From positions 79,421,326 through 79,485,325 of the forward strand of contig NC_079322.1 in assembly GCF_029931775.1 (NCBI RefSeq): a stretch of 64,000 nucleotides of DNA, given 5' to 3'. This DNA is from Euleptes europaea. Its lineage: Eukaryota > Chordata > Lepidosauria > Squamata > Sphaerodactylidae. A program made the position numbers and the translations under genes. This document shows positions 1 through 10,620 of the stretch, piece by piece (within the stretch, counting starts at the first letter, position 1; each line of letters begins with the position of its first letter). The notes beneath the pieces are model-generated. The model was not told the DNA's origin. It ran no database searches and saw nothing but the letters and a program-made list of their open reading frames with translations.

Positions 1-291
1 GTGCCTGAGTGCAGGACATGTGTGATACTTTAGACTTATTATTCCTCTAATGTGCACAGTATGTGTTGTTTATTCCAATTGCACTGTTAGATAGTTGGTA
101 CAGAAATAGGACTACATAGACACCTTTACATATATACGTTTGTTATTGCTTTACATCTGTTAATGTAACTGTAGTAGTATAGTAGTTTGATCAACTTTCT
201 TGTAATATAGACGTTGTACTTTAAGACGTTTATTGGCCATAGTGCTTTTTTTGTTTTTCAGTTACGTTGTCCAGTACAAGTTCTTTAGTTT
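1..291. other. AT-rich sequence, nothing recognised
   Basis: AT-rich stretch without an open frame or a repeat I recognise. If the RARRES2 model further right is correct, this is either one of its 3' introns or downstream flank, but no chemerin exon is visible here. Confidence 0.5.
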
Positions 292-493
292 GCTAACCTC
301 CAGGTACTGTCTGGAGATCCCCCGCTATTACAGCTGATCTCCAGCCAATAGAGATCAGTTCACCTGGAGAAAATGGCCAATTTGTCAATTGGACCCTATG
401 GCATTGAAGTCCCTCCCTTCCCCAAACCCTGCCCTCCTCAGGCTCCGCCCCAAAAATCTCCAGTTATTTTCCAACCCAGAGCTGGCAACCCTA
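292..493 (+). repeat. Short TIR element (MITE-like), family 1
   Basis: About 200 bp beginning like TAACCTCCAGGT and ending GGCAACCCTA. The interior carries the CTGATCTCCAGCCAATAGAG and CCCAAACCCTGCCCTCCTC blocks shared with copies near 4388, 5732, 6775 and 52893. The best-preserved copy (5732) has complementary ends, TAGGGTTGCC and GGCAACCCTA, so the family is probably a non-autonomous DNA transposon. No coding capacity. Confidence 0.6.
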
Positions 494-1272
494 GCTGGGG
501 GAGGCAGGCTGGCCAAGTGGGCCATGCCAAGGAGAGGAGAGGGAAAGGCCCACCTGGAAGATTGGGACTTGCTGCGAGAGGCACCGCACGGATCTGTCCA
601 ACACGTGTTCACTGGAGTCGAATTTGAAGCAGGCCAAACACATCTGCTTCCTCTGAGCACAGAAAGAAAGGGGGAGAGACCAAGGATGGGGGTGGGAAGC
701 ATCGGCTTAGCATGCAGCCAGACCCATGTTTAGTCTCCAGCATCTCCCGTGCAAAAGGAACCCATTGCAGAGGCTGGGAAAGCCCTTCCTCTGCCTGAGA
801 CACTCCTGCGCTACACAGAGCAGGACTCAGCATGAGAAGCCCTCATATGTGGCCATTTGCACAAGAGATGACTTCATAAAGTTTTGCGTTTTCTAGTTTG
901 GTGAGGTGAGCAAAGCTCCCATGTGGGCTGGAACCTCCAACAAACCCACCGTCAATCCTCAATTCTGTTCTCCCACTTTCTTTATCACATGAACAACATT
1001 CCTCAAATTCCATTGAGAAAAGGCCTAGTCTCTCTTCAGCACACAGAAATTGGTTTAATGTTCATTATTTACTTGTGGGAGCCATAGCGGGAAGGGGGAG
1101 CCATGCTTGGCATCTCTGAAAGGAAGCTCAATAGTGTCATTAAGAACAGTCCAGTTCTCAGCTTCCCTGTGGGAGCCGTTGACCTTTGAAGGGGCTTAAA
1201 ACCACTTTCAGCTCAAAGGCAGGCAAATTATGGCTGTTGTGGGCATATGCAGCCCATGGGAGAATAGGTTCA
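494..1272. other. Intergenic; possible worn SINE at about 695-830
   Basis: No gene seen. Around 695-830 the order GCATGCAG..., then TAGTCTCCAGCATCTCC, then CCTCTGCCTGAGACAC follows the tRNA-derived SINE found many times in this window, but with much divergence. It is probably an old copy. The rest is unclassified. Confidence 0.35.
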
Positions 1273-1565
1273 CAAGGTTGGAAGAGACCACAAGGGCCAT
1301 CCAGTCCAACCCCCTGCCATGCAGGATCCCACAATCAAAGCACTCCTGACAGATGGCCATCCAGCCTCTGCTTAAAGACCTCCAAAGACGGGGACTCCAC
1401 CACCCTCCGAGGCAGCGCATTCCACCGTCGAACAACCCTCACCATCAGAAAGTTCTTACTGATGTTTTGGTGGAATCACTTTTCTCTTAGTTTAAATCCA
1501 TTACTCCGTGTCCTAGTCTCTGGAGCAACAGAGAACAAGCTAGTTCCCTCATCAACATGACATCC
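1273..1565 (-). repeat. CR1-type LINE 3' end
   Basis: Reads GGTTGGAAGAGACCACAAGG followed by CATCCAGTCCAACCCCCTGC, the reverse complement of the conserved CR1 3' end. It continues into the block CCTCCAAAGACGGGGACTCC and CTTTTCTCTTAGTTTAAATC, which is seen again at 56765-57135. Only the 3' end is present, as expected from 5' truncation on insertion. Confidence 0.75.
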
Positions 1566-1860
1566 ATCCCTGAAGCTACTTAACAAATTGTGAAGAGTAT
1601 TGGCCGGCTAGACTGCAGCATCAGTGTAAGGCCTGATGCTTCCAAAAACAGCCTAAATGGATCAGGGACTGAGAACCAGTAAGAGCACCAGGAAAGCCAC
1701 GTCTGGGGAGCTACTTGATTTGGAGGGCTCCATGTTGGCCCCAGGCCCTTCCTCTTTCCAGCAGAGCCAGCATCCAACTCAGAGCCTTCCAAAGCAGGCA
1801 AAGACCCAGATGCAAGACTCCAGCTGGAGGCTAGGTCTGGAGCCGGTGTCATGTTATAGG

Positions 1861-2084
1861 GGAGGGGCGGTGTGGCTCAGTGGTAGAGCCTCTGCTTGGC
1901 ATGCAGAAGGTCCCAGGTTCAATTCCTGGCATCTCCAGTTAAAGGGACCAGGCAAGTAGGTGATGTGAAAGTCCTCTGCCTGAGACCCTGGAGAGCCGCT
2001 GCCTGTCTGAGTAGACAATACTGACTTTGATGGACCCAGGGGGGTCTGATTCAGTATAAGGCAGCTTCATGTGTTCATGTGAAA
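1861..2084 (+). repeat. tRNA-derived SINE
   Basis: Has a tRNA-like head with A box (GTGGCTCAGTGGTAGAG) and B box (GGTTCAATTCC), then a body with CTGAGACCCTGGAGAGCCGC and TGACTTTGATGGACC, and ends CAGCTTCATGTGTTCATGTG. Full-length and well preserved; one of the commonest repeats in the window. It lies left of RARRES2 exon 2, opposite in strand to that gene. Confidence 0.85.
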
Positions 2085-2334
2085 CATGTGTGTTCTCATG
2101 GCCATTGCAGAAAGTTCACCAGCCAGCCAGGAAAAGTAGAAAAGTGCCCTTGCTAGTGGAATGTTCAGGGTGGGATTAGGGCACCCTCCAAGAGGGATGA
2201 ATCTCTCAGATATTGAGGGGCCTTTGATTTATTATGTGGGCAAAGAAGGTCATCGTATTTAAAAGAAATCTGGCCCTACCAGTGACAGAGAGAGCAGCCT
2301 AAAAGGCATTTCGAGAGGGTGTGTTCTGGCTCAC

Positions 2335-3210
2335 CCCGCCTGCTTTGATCCGGCAGTTCGGCGTCCCTCGTTGTGATTTCCTGCAGACCGTCTGAACGAG
2401 ATTGATTTCCAGGTCAACGAACGTCCCCATCTGGAGCTGCAGCAACCCAACAGAAGAAGGTCAACACCACACGGCCTCCCCTCCCTGCTACTCTAGAGGA
2501 GCATGCAAAGCACGCTGAAGATTGTTGTGCAAGAGATTCTAAGGCTGTGGAGTGAAGCTGTTGAGTGGAAGGAACAATTTTGGACTGCAGGGGCACATTT
2601 TTAAGTGCACCCTTTGTTTTAAAAAATGTGCAGGGGAAAAAAACTAGCACCTCTGAAGCAAATGCTGAGCACAGCCACCTTTTCCACCGACCTCCTCCTT
2701 TCAGGGAGTTGTTTTCTGTAGGACAGCACCTCCAAGGGGGCCACCCTGAAACAGTCTGTTCCCCCACCCCAAGGCTTCACCAGCACATTGTTTGTTTTTA
2801 TGGTGCAGCTCCAGTCTTGGCCCTGATTGGATGCTGATTGAGGCAAGTGGGCACACCTCATGTAAAGCAGTGCAAAGCAGATGCGTGGGCCAATCCTACC
2901 CGGGCCAAGGCAACCCTCCAGGGCAACTCATTTCAGACCCAGCAGGGCGGGTGGACAGGCCTGCGGCCTCTCTCTCCAGCCAGTGCTGCTTCTGTCAGAA
3001 CTTGGGAGGGCTTTGAAGATGACCCCTCCCGGGTGGCACACTCACCGTTTCCACGCTCTCCACCACAGACTGCTGTTTAAAAACGAACTGGACGTGGCTC
3101 TTGTTGTGGAACTCGTCCAGCACCATCTCCAGCGCCCTGTTCTGCAGGGGCAAGGGGGTCGTGCCGGCCAAGGCCAGAAGGCCCCAGCACAGCACCAGCA
3201 GCTGCTTCAT
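2335..3210 (-). CDS. RARRES2: Chemerin precursor, first two coding exons
   Basis: Chemerin is a secreted, cystatin/cathelicidin-fold chemoattractant and adipokine precursor that is activated by C-terminal cleavage. Exon 1 is 3210-3046 (55 codons): a signal peptide (MKQLLVLCWGLLALAG), then ALEMVLDEFHNKSHVQFVF, which parallels human LQVALEEFHKHPPVQWAF. It ends at a GTGAGT donor. Exon 2 is 2436-2335 (34 codons) between a CTGCAG acceptor and a GTGAGC donor, and reads GTFVDLEINLVQTVCRK then NCRIKAGG, matching human IFVRLEFKLQQTSCRK and ECKVRPNG, including two cystatin-fold cysteines. Both exons are phase 0 and join in frame. Exons for the CLACIK region and the cleavable C-terminus were not found to the left; they have diverged, or lie beyond the edge. 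The intron 2437-3045 holds nothing recognisable. The start is the only Met before the signal peptide. Confidence 0.85.
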
Positions 3211-3489
3211 CCTCCTCCTCTTCCTCTCTGCCCTGGGATCTGCTCCTCAGACCAGCCACAAGCAGACTCCCCCCTGCTGATCTGGGTCACTCATTAACCT
3301 CTTCCCCCAGGAGATGCCCCAACCACACGCCCTCCCCTCCCCTCGCCCTGCCCTCTGTCCTCTCCAGCAGCGGCATATTGATTAATGTCCCAGAGGTGAA
3401 AGGGGGAGCAAAGGCCAGTTGGGACCGTGTGTGGGGGAGAGAGTGGCCCAGGGGAGCAGGAGCACAAGGAAACACACCCACCTGCCTTC

Positions 3490-3575
3490 TACTGAATCAG
3501 ATCACTGGTCCACCAAGGTCACTATAGTCTACTCAAAATAGACTGAGTATTTTAACTGGCGATGCCGGCGATTGA
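3490..3575 (-). repeat. tRNA-SINE fragment, inverted
   Basis: The segment TGAATCAGATCACTGGTCCA onwards, ending GATGCCGGCGATTGAA, is an internally deleted reverse copy of the SINE lying directly to its right. The pair forms a head-to-head arrangement. A further reverse scrap (TTCTGCATGCCAAGCAGAGG) lies at about 3800-3840. Confidence 0.6.
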
Positions 3576-3795
3576 AGGGGCCATGGCTCAGTGGCAGAAC
3601 ATCTACTTGGCATGCAGAAGGCCCCAGGTTCAATCCCCAGTGCCATCTCCAGCTAAAGGGACTAGGCAACGTAGATGATGAGAGAGACCCCAGCCTGAGA
3701 CCCTGGCGAGCCGCTGCCGGTCTGAGTAGATGATACTGACTTTGATGGACCAAGGGTCAGTTTCAGTATAAGGCAGCTTCATGTGTTCATGTGAA
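3576..3795 (+). repeat. tRNA-derived SINE
   Basis: Same family as at 1861: CCATGGCTCAGTGGCAGAAC (A box), CAGGTTCAATCCCC (B box), body and CATGTGTTCATGTG tail. Confidence 0.85.
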
Positions 3796-3883
3796 GCTGA
3801 AATCTTCTGCATGCCAAGCAGAGGCTGGACCACTGAGTCAACAGCACAAGACATGAGCACAGAAAGCTGCCTTCTGCTGAATC

Positions 3884-4050
3884 ATAAGAATGTAAGAAAG
3901 GCCCTGCTGGATCAGACCAAGGCCCATCAGGTCCAGCAGCCTGTTCACACAGTGGCCAACCAGGTGCCTCCAGGAAGCTGACAAGCAAGATGACTGCAGC
4001 AGCAGCATTGCCCTGCCTGTGTTCCAGGTGGATGCGGAATCCATAACAAG
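3884..4050 (-). repeat. CR1-like LINE 3' end
   Basis: Contains CCTGCTGGATCAGACCAAGG and GTTCACACAGTGGCCAACCA, then a segment ending in a CCTGCCTGTGTTCCA block. This is the reverse complement of the LINE tails at 9710, 36586 and 39536-40300. Confidence 0.7.
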
Positions 4051-4387
4051 AAGACAAAATGTATCATTGTAACCAGGTCAACAACACACCACCGTTGTTT
4101 GTCCCCATTTCTAGGGAAATTCATTCTGCAAAGTGGGTTGAAATATCTCCTGCTCCACTGAAATAGCCCCTTAACCGATTTATCCCTCCCCATTCACAGT
4201 AGTTCCACCCCCCAGCTTGATTGGCTCCAATTTCACAAAGAAGGTGGAGCCCCCAACATTTATGCTTTGTTGTTAATCAGACTACATTTACTTAAGAGTA
4301 TTTGTCATCTAGTTTTCAGTCCAAAGCTGACAGTGGCCAACAATCATTAAGAAGCATAAAACAATTATGCCCCCAGGAACTAGTGCA

Positions 4388-4606
4388 GCAAACCTCCAGG
4401 TGGGGCTTGGGAGTTCTCCCAGAATTAGAACTGATCTCCAGACGAGAGAGATCATTTCCTTTGGAAGAAATGGCAGATTCGAAGGGGGACTCTGTGGCAT
4501 CATATCGCTGCTGAGCCCCCTCCCCTCCCCAAACTCTGCCCTCCCTAGCCAAGGCTCCACTAACCAAATCTGCAGGAATTTCCCAAGCCAGAGTTGGCAA
4601 CCCTAA
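4388..4606 (+). repeat. Short TIR element (MITE-like), family 1
   Basis: Begins AAACCTCCAGGTGGGGCTTG and ends GAGTTGGCAACCCTAAC, with the ATCTCCAGACGAGAGAGATC interior. Worn at the left end. Confidence 0.6.
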
Positions 4607-5572
4607 CCAGAAACCCTGAGTAATCATCGAATTTATGAGAATTCTGCATATCACCCAGCAGCACAAAAGATGTGGACGTGGACCAACACTCAGCAATGTA
4701 AACCAGAGAGGGGGGAGAAGAAGAGCAGCAGGCAAACGATTCACCAAAAGCCCCCAGAAAAACAATGGTTTTAGCTGAGCGTACAAAGACTAAGATGGAT
4801 GGAGTTCAGCAAGGTTCTCTCAGGAAAGATGTCCAGGAGCTTGGTGCCACCACTGAGAAGACCCTGCCCATGCCCCTGCTTCTGAGGGCCGAGGAACAAT
4901 TTGAAGACTTGAAACATTCCAAAGGGAATTTGCTGATGGCCTCATCCACTCTGGCCTCCCACACACTTTTCAAGGCCTTTCCTTTCCAGTCTCTGCTCAG
5001 TGAGGAGTCGCTTTACCCATTCAGATATACCTGGGTGAGTGAGGGAGTGACTTCCTGACCCTGAACTTCAAATCGCTGGAATTGTACCATTCAGACGTCT
5101 TGATGTTTCAGAAAGGTTTGGGACATTCGTATTCCCAGTAATTGGGAATCTTTATTTCTCAGGACGCTTCTGCTTCTACCATCTGAGCATTTAAAAAAGC
5201 ACCTTACCTTGTTTCTGGTGGTCACCTCATGAAGAGGCCCTTCTAGGGGAATTTGTTTTCATTCTGCTTTTTTCAGGAATCGATCACTGTTTGATCTTCA
5301 AAGCAAGCAGCATTCCCTCGGGAACTGTGCAAACAAACCAAAAGCCTGGAGCCTCACGTTTCCCAGCACTGCTGGCCGGGCTTCTCTCTCACGGACTTGC
5401 TCATCACCCTGGTGGTCAAATTGTATCTGTCCAGTTCCATCCTTTCCCCCTCCATTATACAGCTGATGTCAGAGGTGGTGAAGCAGAAGAGCAGTACTCA
5501 GGCTTCTTTCATAGGCAATTTCATCAAAAGACTAGTTCTTTTCAAAAGGGTTGCTGGCTGTTAGCAGCCTGA
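4607..5572. other. Intergenic; LINE relic at about 4790-4870
   Basis: The short open frame at 4765-5058 overlaps AGGAGCTTGGTGCCACCACT and GAGAAGACCCTGCC, phrases typical of L2-like LINE tails in lizards, so I do not call it a gene. Nothing else recognised up to the 5S-type SINE. Confidence 0.4.
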
Positions 5573-5731
5573 ATAGCCCAGACTAGCCCGGTCTCATCAG
5601 ATCTCGGAAGCTAAGCAGGGTCAGCCCTGGTTAGTACTTGGATGGGGGACCACCAAGGGATTCCAGGGTTGCTATGCAGAGGCAGGCAATGGCCAACCAC
5701 CTCTGTTCACCTCTGGCCTGACCTGGATGAC
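5573..5731 (+). repeat. 5S-rRNA-derived SINE (SINE3 type), 3' truncated
   Basis: Opens with a 5S rRNA-like head: CCCGGTCTCATCAGATCTCG, GAAGCTAAGCAGGGTCAG, then GGTTAGTACTTGGATGGG. This follows the internal promoter region of 5S rRNA. It is followed by the non-5S body GCAGAGGCAGGCAATGG. The usual 3' part (GGGGTCGCCATAAGTTGGCT in the next copy) is missing where the TIR element begins. Confidence 0.8.
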
Positions 5732-5935
5732 TAGGGTTGCCAGGTCCCTCTTCGCCACTGGCGGGAGATTTTTGGGGTGGAGCCAGAGGAGGGCGGGGTT
5801 TGGGGAGGGACTTCAATGCCATAGAGCCCAATTGCCAAAGCGGCTGTTTTCTCCAAGGAAAATGAACTCTATTGGCTGGAGATCCATTGTAATAGAAGGA
5901 GATCTCCAGCTACTACCTGGTGGTTGGCAACCCTA
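5732..5935 (+). repeat. TIR element (MITE-like), family 1, best copy
   Basis: Starts TAGGGTTGCCAGGTCCC and ends GGTTGGCAACCCTA. The terminal TAGGGTTGCC and GGCAACCCTA are perfect 10-bp inverted repeats. About 204 bp, no open frame. It sits between two 5S-derived SINEs, so it probably landed in or beside one of them. Confidence 0.7.
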
Positions 5936-6146
5936 TGGATGGCCCAGGTTAGCCTGATCTCGTCAGATCTTGGAAGCTAAGCAGCGTCAGCCCTGATCAG
6001 TATTAGGATGGGAGACCAGCAAGAATGCCCAGGGTCGCTATACAGAGGCAGGCAATGGCAAACCACCTTTGAATGTCTCTTGCCTTGAAAACCCCATGGG
6101 GTCGCCATAAGTTGGCTGCAGCTTGGTAGCACTTAATTAATTACTG
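5936..6146 (+). repeat. 5S-rRNA-derived SINE
   Basis: Head CCTGATCTCGTCAGATCTTG and GAAGCTAAGCAGCGTCAG, then GATGGGAGACCAGC, a CAGAGGCAGGCAATGGCAAA body and the tail GGGGTCGCCATAAGTTGGC. A more complete copy than the one at 5573. Confidence 0.85.
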
Positions 6147-6774
6147 GCTGTTACTTGAAAAGAGGCTTCAGTGCCAGTCTGTCCTCAGCGTGAGAGGCTG
6201 CCAAGAGCCAGGTGCCTTCCTTAAAGCAGACCCTGCTTTACATTCTAGCGGTGTGCACGTGGCTGAAAACTGCAGCCGCCAGAAGTGGGGCCTTGATAAT
6301 GATTGTGCCGGGCCTTGGAAGTCAGGCGCTGCAGCTCCGTACTGGCCTTCCCAAAGGGCTGCAAGTCACAACTTTTCCACCTGGAGTTCAGAGCGGAAGA
6401 GCAGGCCTGGTTCCTCAAGAGGACGATGCGAATGTTGTGGTTCTGGAGCATTTTTGTTTTGCTTTTAGTGGAATGGTATACTGTTAAGAGTGTTCTGCGC
6501 CAGTTTTTAGTCATATTTTAAACTATCTTGGTGTTTACAAGTACGTGCCACTGAATCAATCCGGTACCTCGATAGACTCTGGCAGCTGCACAGAATATGG
6601 CAACTCTATCTGAGATATTAGATTCCAGGTCTGCAAGAAGAAGTCCATTTTAAATAAGTGGAATAAAATTCCTTCAATGCACAAGCCGCAGAATGATTTT
6701 GCGTTGCTTGCCGCCTCCCCTCTGTGTCTGATGGCACCAAATGTGCCAGAGCTCGAATCTCGGTGACTGAAAGC
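6147..6774. other. Intergenic, nothing recognised
   Basis: Several overlapping short open frames in both directions without similarity to anything I know. No splice-bounded exon with recognisable content. Confidence 0.4.
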
Positions 6775-6945
6775 AGGGTTGCCAACTTCAGGTTGGGAAA
6801 GTCCTGGAGATTTGGGGTGGAGGGGGCTGGAGGCTGGCAGGGCGGGACTTGGGGAGAGACCTGAGTGGGGCTGTGCTTCCATAGAGTCGGCCCTCCAAAG
6901 CAGCCACGGCGCGTTCTCCAAGGGAGCTGTTCTCTATGGTCTGCA
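6775..6945 (-). repeat. TIR element (MITE-like), family 1, truncated
   Basis: Begins AGGGTTGCCAACTTCAGG and runs through GTCCTGGAGATTTGGGGTGG and CCATAGAGTCGGCC. The far terminal repeat is not seen; CpG-rich promoter sequence begins soon after. Confidence 0.6.
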
Positions 6946-7101
6946 AATTACTCGTTAGTAACCCCAGAAGAACTCCCGGGTCACGCGCCGCTCTCTCGAC
7001 CCCAGACTTCCGGGAAAGTTCCCAGAGCTTCCGGTATGTACTTTATCCTTCCTCCGTCTCGAACTCCCGGAAGTTTCTAACTCATCGCCACCACCGCTCT
7101 A

Positions 7102-7117
7102 GGACTACATTTCCCGT
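7102..7117 (+). promoter_or_regulatory. ZNF143/SBS-type site
   Basis: GGACTACATTTCCCG fits the core ACTACAATTCCC bound by ZNF143 (STAF), commonly at CpG-island promoters. Match judged by eye. Confidence 0.5.
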
Positions 7118-7209
7118 GGACCATCACAACGAGACCCTCTCACGGGATCTCGCGCCGTAGCGTAACCACCGCGAGATCTTCCTGTGGGCCGGCTTCTCTT
7201 CTCCGCGGG

Positions 7210-7230
7210 GACTCGATTTCCCATAATGCC
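7210..7230 (+). promoter_or_regulatory. ZNF143/SBS-type site, extended
   Basis: ACTCGATTTCCCATAATGCC matches the extended form ACTACAATTCCCANAATGC closely, including the CCCATAATGC half. Confidence 0.6.
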
Positions 7231-7964
7231 CCGGAGCCACCATCCCGGAGAATGAAGGGACGGGAAAGAAAACACGGGGAAGTGCGAGTCGCGCGTGGGC
7301 GGGACTAGCGGCCATTTCCGGTTCCTTCATCCGGGTACTCGTAGTCGTTAAGGGGAGGAAAAAAAAACCCCGTGGCGAGAGCGAAAGGTGGCCTCGCCCC
7401 TCCGCCGCGCGGCGGGCACGTGACGTCAGCGCGTGAGGTCACCGGGCCCGGCGATGATGCGACGGTGACGCGGCCCTCGCGTCCGCCACGGCCGGGACCG
7501 TCGCGGTGTTGCTATGGCAACCCCGCCCGCCGGGTCAGGGGGTCATCGCGAGGCCTGGTGAGCGGGGGGGGGAGGGAGGGGCTCTCGGGCGGGGTCGCTG
7601 GGGAGGGGGCTGCGACCCTCCGTCCGCCCGCCCGTCCGTCTCTCGGGGAGGGGCGGCTTCGCTCCGAGGCAGGGGCCCCCTCCCCCGCCCTGCTTGGGGG
7701 CCCGCGGAGCTCTTCCCCCCTCCCACGTACACGGGGGGTGTCTTCGGGGGGGCAGATGTGCTGGCGGGGGGCGGCGGCGGCGGTAGCGGGGCCTCCGTCC
7801 CTCGGGAAGTGCCGGGGCGGGCGGGCGGCCGTCGGCGGGGCCCTCTTCTCCGGAGGGAGGGAGGGAGGGGGGCCGCCTCCCCCCCCCTTCGGTCGGAGCC
7901 GCCCGCGGCCACGGAAAAGGAGCCGGAGCCGAGCGGCGCCTCCGCCCCCGGGGACGGGAAGGCT

Positions 7965-8215
7965 TGTACTTTACTTGCCTCTGTTCAATCCGTTTGTACC
8001 CCGCCTTTCTCACCAGCGGGGGCCCAAAGCGGCTTTCCGCCGTTTTATCCTCACAACAACCTTGTGAGGTAGGCTAGGCCGGGAGAGTGTGTTTCTGGCC
8101 CAAGCGCGCCCCGCCCCCCCCGCCCAAGCAAGCTTCCATGGCAGAAGCGGCATTCGACCCCCGGGGCCTCCCAGTCCCCAGCCTGACACTTTCAGCCCCG
8201 CTGGCCGGGGGACCC
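7965..8215 (-). repeat. MIR/CORE-type SINE, worn
   Basis: Reverse orientation: TTTGTACCCCGCCTTTCTC, CCTCACAACAACCTTGTGAGG (3' body), then CAAGCTTCCATGGCAGAAGC (near the tRNA-like head). It abuts the CpG island. Confidence 0.65.
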
Positions 8216-8369
8216 CTGTGGAATGACAGGGCTGGATGAATGGAACCAAAACCTTTCCCCTAGAAAAACATAACCTCTGGCCATGTCTGCAGTACGTGCG
8301 CAGGGTCGTCCTTAATATGCCCCATGCCTCCCACATGACGATGTGTGCAGGGCGGCATCCCTGCTTCTC

Positions 8370-8535
8370 TCTTCCATTCGATAGTCGCAACAGCTCTGCG
8401 AGGTGGGTTAGGCCGAGAGAGTGCGGCTGGCCCAAGATCACCCAGCAGGCTTCCACGGCAGAGTGGGGATTCGAACCCGGGTCTCCCAGATCCTAGTCTG
8501 ACACTTTAACCGCTGCCCCACACTGGCTCTCACTT
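8370..8535 (-). repeat. MIR/CORE-type SINE
   Basis: Reverse copy with the MIR-like core (CTGGCCCAAGATCACCCAGC) and a tRNA-like head (GGGGATTCGAACCCGGGTCT, B box; ends CACACTGGCTCTC). Confidence 0.75.
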
Positions 8536-9704
8536 CAGCCTCTCAAGGCGGGCATTCTCACGTGCTGGTTCCCCCTGTCCTCCAGAAATGGAGGTACCGC
8601 CTGGCCTGGCCTTCTGGAGGCAGAGGATGGGTGGGGGGTTCAGTTGGAGAGAAAGCCTGTTAATTTGCAAATGCAGGATGCTGAGGTGAGGGCATTTTGA
8701 ATGGAAGGGTTGAAATCCCCCAAAGTGACTGAAACGCCTCTTGAGGAAACGGCCCGCCATTTTTGTCTTCTGCCCATGGTCGGGATTGGGAAAAAGATTC
8801 AGAATCTTAGTGGCCAGCATCATCTTCCAGCCAAGAGTGTAGATGTGGTTGTAGGGAAGGAGCAAAGATCTCAGAAGCCCCCGTTGCTCTTGCGGCAAAA
8901 CGTGGCTCAAGCTGGACAGCAGAGATCAGAAAGAGCTGTGTGGCTGCTGGGGATACACGGGGTGGGTAGGTGGGTTTCCTGTTAAAAATGGCTTGTCTCT
9001 GGGCTCCTGCTTGGAGGCCTGCAACATGCCCAGCGAGTGGGTGGGTGTGGGCGGAGTTTGTCTGGAAGAGTGGCGTTGAGAAGTGGAGCCTTCACCTTGG
9101 CTGGCTGTGTCTCCCCGTTTCTCATTCCTCTGGGCGTACTACTGGCTTCTAGATAATCCCTTAAATGCTCTTGGGTGTGGTCCCGACCTCCCACCTTGAC
9201 AGCTCAGGTCTTTTGGTGGACGGTGGTGGCGGACGGCACGCACAGTTGACAGACTTGGTGCTGATGAGGGATCGAGTGGGAAAATCAGATCCAAGATCCA
9301 GGGTGCTTGGGTGTGCTCCTTTGGAAGCAGTCTTTCGGGTGGTCCCCACCTGGCCAAGCAACCCTTGTTCCTTTCAGGCAATTGGCCAGGTGTATTGAGT
9401 GGGTGGGACTGGGCTCCGATCCCTGTGCGGTGACTGAGCTTGCTGGGTCCTTTCGAATGCTTTACATCTCTCAGAGAGAAAAATAGTCAAGCTGCATCCT
9501 GATTGATGAATGTGCTGTGATTTTTTACCAGCTTTATATCCTTACTTTGCATCATTGCGTGGAGGTACAAGTGGTTGTGTGTGGCCCTGAAGATAGCCCC
9601 CCAAGATGGACTTTAGAGACTTTATTTGCCTTTGTCTACTCAACTCCAAACTAATAGTTGCTGTCTTAAGGGCTAGCTACTTTCTTATTAGAAAAGAAGT
9701 GACT
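8536..9704. other. Probable first intron of gene B, nothing recognised
   Basis: No recognisable exon or repeat. Small open frames only. Confidence 0.35.
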
Positions 9705-10060
9705 GTTAAGAACATAAGGAAAGCCCTGCTGGATCAGACCAAGGTCCATCAAGTCCAGCAGTGTGTTCACACAGTGGCCAACCAGGTGCCTCTAGGAAGC
9801 CCATAAACAAGACGACTGCAGCAGCATTATCCTGCCTGTGTTCCACAGCATCTGATATATTAGGCATGCTCCTCTGAGACTGGAGAGGATAAGTATGCAT
9901 CATGACTAGTATCCATTTTAACTAATAGCCATGAATACTCCTCTCCTCCATGAACATGTCCACTCCCCTCTTAAAGCCTTCCAAGTTGGCAAGCCATCAC
10001 CACGTCCTGGGGCAGGGAGTTCCACAATTTCACTATGCTGTTAATGTTGAGATTCTCTGG
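9705..10060 (-). repeat. CR1-like LINE 3' end
   Basis: AGAACATAAGGAAAGCCCTG then CTGGATCAGACCAAGGTCCA. It continues into CTTAAAGCCTTCCAAGTTGG and CACCACGTCCTGGGGCAGGG, the reverse complement of the end of a LINE ORF2 (peptide pattern LWNSLPQDVVMA) plus its 3' tail. Confidence 0.75.
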
Positions 10061-10620
10061 GTCCAGTTTTCTTGTTTGTGCAAAATCCTGGCACATGCAT
10101 GGTCTTGTATAACTCATAGTGTCTCCCAGGAACTTGGGACTGGTTTGTAAAAAAAAGGACTGAATGGCGGGCTGTGAGAAATACTTGTAGGAATCTTCCG
10201 TCTGGGTCCCAGTCATCTGAGGAAGGGACTTCCTGTAGAGGAAGAGAGGGGCTTCAGGCCTCGGGATGCTAAAGAGCTCTGCGGGGTCAAGGCAAAGCTC
10301 CATCCAGTCCAGCACCCTGTTTCCAGCAGGGTCAGCCACCCAGAAGCCCTGTGAGCTGACCTTCCTCCCCATTGTTGCCCCACCCGCCACAGCGTGTGTT
10401 GAGCCGAGCGCCACTGCTGCTGAACATGAAGGTTCCGTTTAGCTATCCTGACTTGTAGCTCTTGATGGACCCCTTGTATTTTGCCAACACGGCTCCTCTC
10501 CTTGCAGTATAATGGAAGCTGGTGGCCAGCATCGCATCCTGTGGCAGCAGAACAGTTCAGTAATGTCGATTTTCTGGTGGCGTTTGGATTAGAGAGTGTT
10601 CCTATAATAATTGTAATAAT

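Larger units (their letters stand above)
7080..7960 (+). promoter_or_regulatory. CpG island, probable promoter of gene B
   Basis: Very GC-rich and CpG-dense, with GC boxes (GTGGGCGGGAC at about 7295) and a CRE-like CACGTGACGTCAGCG at about 7418-7432. Two ZNF143/SBS-type sites lie at its left. It is the nearest island upstream of the MPAGGAAQ exon at 11572, so it likely holds the untranslated first exon of gene B. It could also fire to the left. The long open frames inside it are GC artefacts. Confidence 0.7.

Noticed and set aside
373-733. Overlapping frames of 84-114 codons near the left edge
   Set aside because: They begin inside the TIR element, whose GC-rich body stays open by chance.
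1861-1935. tRNA genes at the tRNA-like heads
   Set aside because: A and B boxes are present, but the sequence continues into a SINE body, is dispersed in many copies, and no mature tRNA fold is supported.
4765-5058. 97-codon plus-strand frame
   Set aside because: Overlaps phrases typical of an L2-like LINE tail; no domain.
5573-6146. 5S rRNA genes
   Set aside because: Only the promoter-bearing head resembles 5S rRNA; a non-5S body and tail follow, as in SINEs.
7372-8072. Overlapping frames of 125-231 codons in the gene B CpG island
   Set aside because: Compositional artefacts, as for the gene E island; they also run into a SINE.
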